DNA from: Gammaproteobacteria bacterium
GTDB taxonomy: Bacteria > Pseudomonadota > Gammaproteobacteria > Pseudomonadales > UBA5518
Reading direction: 5' to 3'
DNA length: 64,000 nucleotides
Assembly (NCBI GenBank): GCA_016718385.1
Contig: JADKDK010000006.1
Coordinates: 1-64,000, forward strand
How positions within the stretch are numbered: position 1 is the stretch's first letter; each line of letters begins with the position of its first letter. Of this stretch, positions 58,908-64,000 are shown piece by piece. The notes beneath the pieces were generated by a model, which worked only from the letters and a program-made list of their open reading frames with translations, was not told where the DNA came from and ran no database searches. The position numbers were made by a program, and so were the translations under genes.

Positions 58908-60896
58908 ATGAACTATTTTCTTACCGGCGGCACGGGCTTCATAGGCCGCTTCTTCATCGAGAACCTGCTGCAGCGACAAGGCACCATCCACGTGCTCGTG
59001 CGCGAGTCCTCACAGCACAAGCTGGAGGAACTGAAGGCCCGATTCCCGCTGGCGGCCGAGCGCATCGTGGCCGTTACCGGCGACATAACCCGGCCCGGAC
59101 TCGGACTCTGCGCGGCGGATCTCGAGCGACTGCAGGGCTCGATCGACCACTTCTTCCACTTCGCCGCGATCTACGACATGGCCGCCAGCGAGGCGAGCCA
59201 GAACGCCGCCAACATCAGCGGCACGCTGCACGCGGTGAACGCCGCCGCACAGCTCGGCGCGGGCTGCTTCCACCACGTGAGCTCGATCGCGGTGAGCGGG
59301 CTGTACCGCGGCACATTCCGCGAGGACATGTTCGAGGAGGCCGAGAACCTCGATCACCCCTACTTCCGCACCAAGCACGAGTCGGAAAAGGTGGTACGCC
59401 AGCAGTGCCGCATCCCGTACCGGATCTACCGCCCCGGCGCGGTGGTGGGTCATTCGCGCACCGGCGAGATCGACAAGATCGACGGCCCGTATTACTCGTT
59501 CAAGACCATCCAGCGCATCCGCAACGTGATGCCGAAGTGGATGCCGTTGGTGGGTGTCGAGTCCGGCGTCAACAACATCGTGCCGGTCGACTATGTAGTG
59601 AACGCGATCGACTACCTCGCGCACCTCGAGGGCCAGGACGGCGGCTGCTTCCACATCGTCGACACCGAGCACCACTCCACCGGCCAGATGATGAACATCT
59701 TTGCGGAGGCCGCGCACGCACCGAAGTTCAGCGTGCGCTTCGACCCGAAGATCTTCAACTTCATGCCCGCTACGCTGGTCGACCTGCTGGCCAAGCTGCC
59801 ACCGGTCAAGCGCCTGAAGGCCGCGGTCTTCGAGCGCATCGGCATGCCGGAGTCGGCCTCCATCCTGACCAAGTACGCCACGAAGTACGACAGCCGCCAC
59901 ACCCGGCGCCTGCTGGAGGGCAGCGGCATCACGCCGCCGCGCCTGGCGAGCTACGCCCCGCGCATCTGGGACTACTGGGAGCGCAACCTGGACCCCGATC
60001 TCTTCGTCGATCGCACGCTGGAAGGCCAGGTGAAGGATCGCGTGGTACTGATCACCGGGGGCTCCGCGGGCATCGGGAAGGCCGCCGCGATCCGTCTGGC
60101 GGGCGCCGGCGCCAGGGTCGTGATCACCGCGCGCACGCAGGAGAAGCTCGACGAGACCTGCGCCGAGATCGCGACACAGGGCGGCCAGGCCTTCAGCTAC
60201 GTGTGCGACGGTGCGGACCTCGAATCCGTCGATCGCGTGATGCAGCAGATCGAGGCCGAACACGGCGGCGTCGACATCCTGATCAACAACGCCGGCCGCT
60301 CGATCCGCCGCTCCGTCGCGCTCGCCTACGACCGCTTCCACGATTTCGAGCGCACCATGCAGCTCAACTACTTCGGCGCGCTGCGCATGATCCTGCGCGT
60401 GCTGCCGGGCATGGACAAGCGCCGCCGTGGCCACATCGTCAACGTCTCCTCGATCGGCGTGCTGGGCCACCCGCCGCGCTTCTCGGCCTATATCGCTTCC
60501 AAGTCGGCGCTGGAGGCATTCTCGCGCTGCGCGGCAGCCGAATATTCCGACCGCAATATCCACTTCACCAATATCAACATGCCGCTGGTGCGCACGGAAA
60601 TGATCGCGCCCACCAAGATTTACGAGTACGCGCCTGTCATGGAGGTGCAGGAGGCGGTGGATCTGATCGTGGAGGCCATCATCCACAGGAAGGCACGCGT
60701 GGCGACCGGCATGGGGGTGTTCATGTCGGCCATGGGCGCGCTGTTCCCGAAGGTCGCCGAGATCGTGAACAATGCGACCTTCCGCATGTTCCCGGACTCC
60801 GAGGCCGCCAAGGGCCTGCCCGCTGGTTCGGCCCCACCCGAGGTGACCAGCGAGCAGGTTGCGATGGCACAATTGATGAAAGGCGTGCATTTTTGA
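58908..60896 (+). CDS. Bifunctional fatty acyl-CoA reductase (alcohol-forming, Marinobacter FAR type)
   Basis: 662 residues in two Rossmann halves. The N-terminal thioester-reductase-like half has G-G-T-G-F-I-G at 7-13 and Y-F-R-T-K-H-E-S-E; the C-terminal classical SDR half has G-G-S-A-G-I-G at about 383-389, N-N-A-G-R and Y-I-A-S-K. Length and order match the bacterial enzymes that reduce fatty acyl-CoA to the aldehyde and then the alcohol (Maqu_2507 type, also mycobacterial Acr). Next to two WS/DGAT genes and an acyl-CoA ligase, it would supply the fatty alcohol for wax esters. GGAG precedes ATG 58908. Confidence 0.87.
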   Translation: MNYFLTGGTGFIGRFFIENLLQRQGTIHVLVRESSQHKLEELKARFPLAAERIVAVTGDITRPGLGLCAADLERLQGSIDHFFHFAAIYDMAASEASQNAANISGTLHAVNAAAQLGAGCFHHVSSIAVSGLYRGTFREDMFEEAENLDHPYFRTKHESEKVVRQQCRIPYRIYRPGAVVGHSRTGEIDKIDGPYYSFKTIQRIRNVMPKWMPLVGVESGVNNIVPVDYVVNAIDYLAHLEGQDGGCFHIVDTEHHSTGQMMNIFAEAAHAPKFSVRFDPKIFNFMPATLVDLLAKLPPVKRLKAAVFERIGMPESASILTKYATKYDSRHTRRLLEGSGITPPRLASYAPRIWDYWERNLDPDLFVDRTLEGQVKDRVVLITGGSAGIGKAAAIRLAGAGARVVITARTQEKLDETCAEIATQGGQAFSYVCDGADLESVDRVMQQIEAEHGGVDILINNAGRSIRRSVALAYDRFHDFERTMQLNYFGALRMILRVLPGMDKRRRGHIVNVSSIGVLGHPPRFSAYIASKSALEAFSRCAAAEYSDRNIHFTNINMPLVRTEMIAPTKIYEYAPVMEVQEAVDLIVEAIIHRKARVATGMGVFMSAMGALFPKVAEIVNNATFRMFPDSEAAKGLPAGSAPPEVTSEQVAMAQLMKGVHF

Positions 60897-60905
60897 GCAC
60901 CGAGT

Positions 60906-60925
60906 GGGTCGGCATTCATGCCGAC
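60906..60925. repeat. REP-like hairpin GGG-TCGGCA-N4-TGCCGA
   Basis: Third copy of the stem TCGGCA-TTCA-TGCCGA (arms 60909-60924), in the 74-base gap between the acyl-CoA reductase and acyl-CoA ligase genes; it could also attenuate readthrough. Confidence 0.5.
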
Positions 60926-60970
60926 GGATGCATCGGAGATGGCGAGCCCGATTTACAGGAGTCAACCCGG

Positions 60971-62674
60971 ATGAGTTCCATCAAGACCGAATACGATGCC
61001 GCCGTGGCGCGGATCACCGCTCCGGGCGCCCCCTTCGAGCTGGTGAACGCCACGATCGACGGTGTCGATTACCGGCTCTACCGCAACGCCCCGCGCAGCC
61101 TGGCCGAGGTCTTCGCGCAGGCCACCGTGCACGGCGACAGCGAGTTCCTCGTCTACGAGGGCGAGCGCTGGAGTTTTGCGCAGTTGCTGGCACAGGGCGC
61201 GCGCATCGCGCACGCCCTGCACCGGCATTGCGGCATCCGCCAGGGCGATCGCGTCGCGATCGCGATGCGCAACTACCCCGAGTGGATGAGCGCCTTCATC
61301 GGCATCGCCACGCTGGGCGCCGTGGCGGTGCCGTTGAACAGCTGGGGCCAGGCGCGCGAACTGGCGTTCGCGCTCGACGACGCCGGCGCGCGCGCGGTGT
61401 TCTGCGACCAGCAGCGCTGCGACCAGCTGGCGGCGCACGTGGCCGGGACCGGGCTGGCGGCGATCGTGGCGCGCCCCTCGGGCGTCGGGCTGCCTGCCGG
61501 GGCACGCAGCCTCGAGGACTTCATCGCCGACATCGACGACACCGCATTTCCGGCCGTGGATATCGGGCCCGAGGACCTCGCGCTGATGATGTACACCTCG
61601 GGCACCACGGGCACGCCCAAGGGCGCCCTGTCGACCCAGCGCGCGGTATGCCAGTCGCTGATGAATTTCGACTGCCAGGCCATGGCCTCTGCGATGATAA
61701 ATCCCGAGGCCATCGGGGCGATGATGAAGAAGGGTTTCCCGCCCACGCAGCTGCTCGCCGTGCCGCTGTTCCACGTGAGCGGCTGCCACGCGGTGTTCCT
61801 GTGCGCGCTTCGGGGCGGCCGGCGCGTGGTGATGATGTACAAGTGGGACGTGCGCAAGGCGCTGGAACTGATCCAGCGCGAACGCGTCACGGCGCTGAGC
61901 GCCGCGCCGGGCATGCTGATGGAACTGATGGAATCGCCCGACTTCGAGCGCTTCGACACCTTGAGCCTGAGCGGCATCGGCGGCGGCGGAGCGGCCACGC
62001 CCCCGCGCGCCGCGCGCCTGTTCATGGACAAGGTTGCGGATTCCTACCCGGGCGCGGGCTGGGGGCTGACCGAGACCAATTCCAACGGCAGCGCCTGCAC
62101 CGGCCGTCCGTTCCGCGAGAAGCCCGGCACGGCCGGCTTCCTGCATCCGACGGTGGATCTCAGCATCCGCGACGAAGAGGGCAACGAACTGCCACAGGGC
62201 GTACCGGGAAGGTTGTGGGTCAGGACACCCACGCTGGTCAGCGGCTACTGGAACCGCCCCGAAGCCAACGAGACCGAATTCCGCGACGGCTGGTTCGACA
62301 GCGGTGACATCGGTTACCTCGACGACGATGGCTACCTGTTCCTGTCGGACCGTGCCAAGGACCTGGTCATCCGTGGCGGCGAGAACATCTATCCCGCCGA
62401 GATCGAGGGCGCGATCCTCGAATGCCCCGAGATCGACGAGGTCGCCGCCTTCGGCGTGCCCGACGAGACCTGGGGCGAGCAACTCGCGGTGGTGGTGCAT
62501 GCCACCCCCGGCATGACGATCAGCGTCGAGGACGTGAAGCGCTTCGCCGCCGGGAAGCTCGCACACTTCAAGGTGCCGCACTACGTCGAAGTGCGCAGCG
62601 AGCACCTGCCGCGCAACGCGACCGGCAAGATCATGAAGAAGGACATCCGCGCCGAGTTCCTGCAGAAACTATAG
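60971..62674 (+). CDS. Long-chain acyl-CoA ligase (class I adenylate-forming)
   Basis: 567 residues: P-loop Y-T-S-G-T-T-G-T-P-K near residue 208, G-W-G-L-T-E-T-N near 364, G-D-I-G-Y ... D-R-A-K-D-L-V-I-R-G-G-E-N-I-Y-P as hinge, and catalytic Lys in N-A-T-G-K-I-M-K at the end. It activates fatty or related acids to acyl-CoA, the substrate of the preceding reductase and of the WS/DGATs. AGGAG nine bases before ATG 60971. It is only distantly similar to the FATP-like ligase at 10253. Confidence 0.9.
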   Translation: MSSIKTEYDAAVARITAPGAPFELVNATIDGVDYRLYRNAPRSLAEVFAQATVHGDSEFLVYEGERWSFAQLLAQGARIAHALHRHCGIRQGDRVAIAMRNYPEWMSAFIGIATLGAVAVPLNSWGQARELAFALDDAGARAVFCDQQRCDQLAAHVAGTGLAAIVARPSGVGLPAGARSLEDFIADIDDTAFPAVDIGPEDLALMMYTSGTTGTPKGALSTQRAVCQSLMNFDCQAMASAMINPEAIGAMMKKGFPPTQLLAVPLFHVSGCHAVFLCALRGGRRVVMMYKWDVRKALELIQRERVTALSAAPGMLMELMESPDFERFDTLSLSGIGGGGAATPPRAARLFMDKVADSYPGAGWGLTETNSNGSACTGRPFREKPGTAGFLHPTVDLSIRDEEGNELPQGVPGRLWVRTPTLVSGYWNRPEANETEFRDGWFDSGDIGYLDDDGYLFLSDRAKDLVIRGGENIYPAEIEGAILECPEIDEVAAFGVPDETWGEQLAVVVHATPGMTISVEDVKRFAAGKLAHFKVPHYVEVRSEHLPRNATGKIMKKDIRAEFLQKL

Positions 62675-62756
62675 AGAGAGCGGTCCGCCGATGCGTCGGG
62701 ATTTCCCGGCGCATGTCACCGGCGCCTTTCGCATCACCAACCCCGGGAGAAACATC

Positions 62757-63512
62757 ATGGGTCTGCTCGACAACAGGATCGCACTCGTCACCGGCGCCGG
62801 CCAGGGCGTGGGCCAGGGCATCGCCTTCGCGCTCGCCGCCGAAGGCGCCCGCGTGGCGGTTACCGGCCGCACGCTGGCGAAACTGGAGAACACCGTCGCC
62901 GAGATCGAGCGCCGCGGCGGCAAGGCGCTCGCCGTGCAGTGCGAGGTGAAGAGCCTGGAGTCGCTGCAAGCCTGCGTGAAAGCCGTGGTCGATCATTTCG
63001 GTGGCCTCAACATCCTGGTCAACAACGCGCAGGAAGTGCCGAACGGCGAACTGTTCGACGTGAGCGACGAGGCCTTCGAGGCCGGCTTCCAGTCGGGCCC
63101 GCTCGCGACCATGCGCCTGATGAAGCTCTGCCACCCCTACCTGAAGGGCGACGGCTCGATCGTGAACCTGGCGAGCTCGGCCACCAAGCGCTGGGACATG
63201 TCGGGCTACGGCGCCTACGCTGCCGTGAAGGACGCCATCCGCCAGCTCACGCGTGCCGCCGCCTGCGAATGGGGCAAGGACAATATCCGCACCAATGTGA
63301 TCCTGCCGCACGCGAGCTCGCCGGGGCTGGTATGGTGGATGGAAAAGAACCCCGAGGAGGCCGCGGCATTCTTCAAGACACTGCCGATGGGCCGCGTCGG
63401 TGATTGCGAGCAGGACATCGGCCGCTTCGTGGCGGTGCTCTGCTCGGACTACTCGAGGTACGTCAACGGCCAGACCATCGGCCTCGACGGTGGCCAGGCG
63501 AACATCGGCTGA
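62757..63512 (+). CDS. SDR-family oxidoreductase
   Basis: 251 residues; TGAGQGVG at about 12-19, T-G-R-T after beta-2 predicting NADP(H), V-N-N-A-Q, catalytic S-S-A-T ... Y-A-A-V-K, and a regular L-D-G-G-Q end. ATG 62757 is preceded by GGGAG at seven bases; an upstream in-frame ATG at 62691 lacks one. It lies 82 bases after the acyl-CoA ligase and just before the phosphodiesterase, so it may belong to the lipid operon. Confidence 0.85.
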   Translation: MGLLDNRIALVTGAGQGVGQGIAFALAAEGARVAVTGRTLAKLENTVAEIERRGGKALAVQCEVKSLESLQACVKAVVDHFGGLNILVNNAQEVPNGELFDVSDEAFEAGFQSGPLATMRLMKLCHPYLKGDGSIVNLASSATKRWDMSGYGAYAAVKDAIRQLTRAAACEWGKDNIRTNVILPHASSPGLVWWMEKNPEEAAAFFKTLPMGRVGDCEQDIGRFVAVLCSDYSRYVNGQTIGLDGGQANIG

Positions 63513-63536
63513 GCCCGGAGCACAGGTAGCGCGCGC

Positions 63537-64000
63537 ATGGAGATCTACGGGCATCGCGGCGCCGCCGGCGAGGCGCCCGAGAACACGCTCGGCGGTTTCG
63601 AGCACGCCTGGGAACGCGGCGTGAGGCGCTTCGAGCTCGACGTGCAGCTAGCCGCCGACGAGCAACTGGTCGTGCTGCACGATGCGCGCGTGAATCGCAC
63701 GACCGGGCGCAGCGGCGCGGTCGATGCCTTCACCAGCCGCGAGCTCGGCGCCATGGACGCGCGGCGCGGCGCGCCGCCGTGGCCGCGGCGCGAGGGGGTG
63801 CCCACGCTCGAGGCCGTGATGCGCGCCTTCCCGCGCACGGAGTCGTGGCAGCTCGAAGTCAAGAAGCCTGCCCGCGCCGAGCGCCTGCGCATCACCCTGG
63901 AGGCACTTCGCGAGCTGGTGACGCGGCTGCGGCTCGGCCCGCGCGTCATCGTCACGTCGTCGAACACCGCGGTGCTGGACATGGCGCGCCAGGTGGCGCC
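63537..64000 (+). CDS. Glycerophosphodiester phosphodiesterase (partial, C-terminus off window)
   Basis: The first 154 residues of a GDPD: G-H-R-G-A-A-G-E-A-P-E-N-T at 5-17, F-E-L-D-V-Q for the metal pair, V-V-L-H-D for the second catalytic His, and P-T-L-E-A-V then W-Q-L-E-V-K-K. There is no signal peptide, so it is cytosolic, as in UgpQ. It hydrolyses glycerophosphodiesters to glycerol-3-phosphate and an alcohol. It starts 24 bases after the SDR stop. Confidence 0.88.
   Translation, partial: MEIYGHRGAAGEAPENTLGGFEHAWERGVRRFELDVQLAADEQLVVLHDARVNRTTGRSGAVDAFTSRELGAMDARRGAPPWPRREGVPTLEAVMRAFPRTESWQLEVKKPARAERLRITLEALRELVTRLRLGPRVIVTSSNTAVLDMARQVA

Overview
The window is high-GC DNA (roughly two thirds G+C in most genes) from a proteobacterium. 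A gammaproteobacterium is the best guess, from the Marinobacter-type 662-residue acyl-CoA reductase beside wax ester synthases, the MltF-type transglycosylase, a DUF1329 protein and GTAG-type REP hairpins. It reads as a catabolic accessory region for large alicyclic, terpenoid or steroid-like substrates. It carries about a dozen short-chain dehydrogenases (SDRs), two Baeyer-Villiger-type monooxygenases, four VOC-fold proteins, several amidohydrolases, two acyl-CoA ligases, an enoyl-CoA hydratase, an old-yellow-enzyme dienoyl reductase and a 3-alpha-hydroxysteroid dehydrogenase homologue. No tRNA, rRNA or CRISPR array was seen.

Layout. 1-1.5 kb: a Tat-exported SDR (cut by the edge), a VOC protein and an IS630 transposase scrap. 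1.5-9.2 kb (minus): a periplasmic ethylbenzene-dehydrogenase-like molybdoenzyme operon in the order gamma, beta, alpha, TorD chaperone, followed by a phosphotransferase and a calycin-like protein. 9.4-14.0 kb (minus): SDR, acyl-CoA synthetase, amidohydrolase, SDR. 14.3-15.3 kb: a TetR gene running into a racemase relic. 15.3-17.0 kb: two lower-GC paralogues of an uncharacterised family that I call SREFL after its conserved motif. 17.4-24.2 kb: amidohydrolase, a possible Fe(II)/2-oxoglutarate oxygenase, two SDRs, racemase, monooxygenase and VOC. 24.7-27.9 kb: luciferase-like monooxygenase, TetR, nitroreductase, VOC. 28.4-31.9 kb: a third SREFL protein, a truncated fourth, and an E1-alpha/E1-beta/free lipoyl-domain set. 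31.9-36.0 kb: a graveyard of duplicated fragments around an intact mltF-like gene. 36.0-43.2 kb: second oxygenase paralogue, second monooxygenase, M20 hydrolase, enoyl-CoA hydratase, DUF1329. 43.3-53.6 kb: SDRs, VOC, quinone reductase, Dabb protein, D-aminoacylase-like hydrolase, dienoyl-CoA reductase. 53.8-64 kb: TetR, tandem wax ester synthases, hydroxysteroid dehydrogenase, fatty acyl-CoA reductase, acyl-CoA ligase, SDR and a glycerophosphodiesterase (cut by the edge).

Two recurrent palindromes in promoter regions suggest how the island is wired. TACAAC-N4-GTTGTA occurs six times, at the SREFL, E1/lipoyl, monooxygenase and amidohydrolase promoters and in front of the TetR gene at 26005. 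CTTA-N4-TAAG occurs in front of the molybdoenzyme operon, the monooxygenase at 22264, the DUF1329/enoyl-CoA hydratase pair and an SDR, with a weaker copy at 17266. The first family is the best candidate for an undescribed regulon. Its targets combine SREFL proteins, PhyH-like oxygenases, HAPMO-like monooxygenases and an E2-less 2-oxoacid dehydrogenase. The substrate cannot be read from the sequence.
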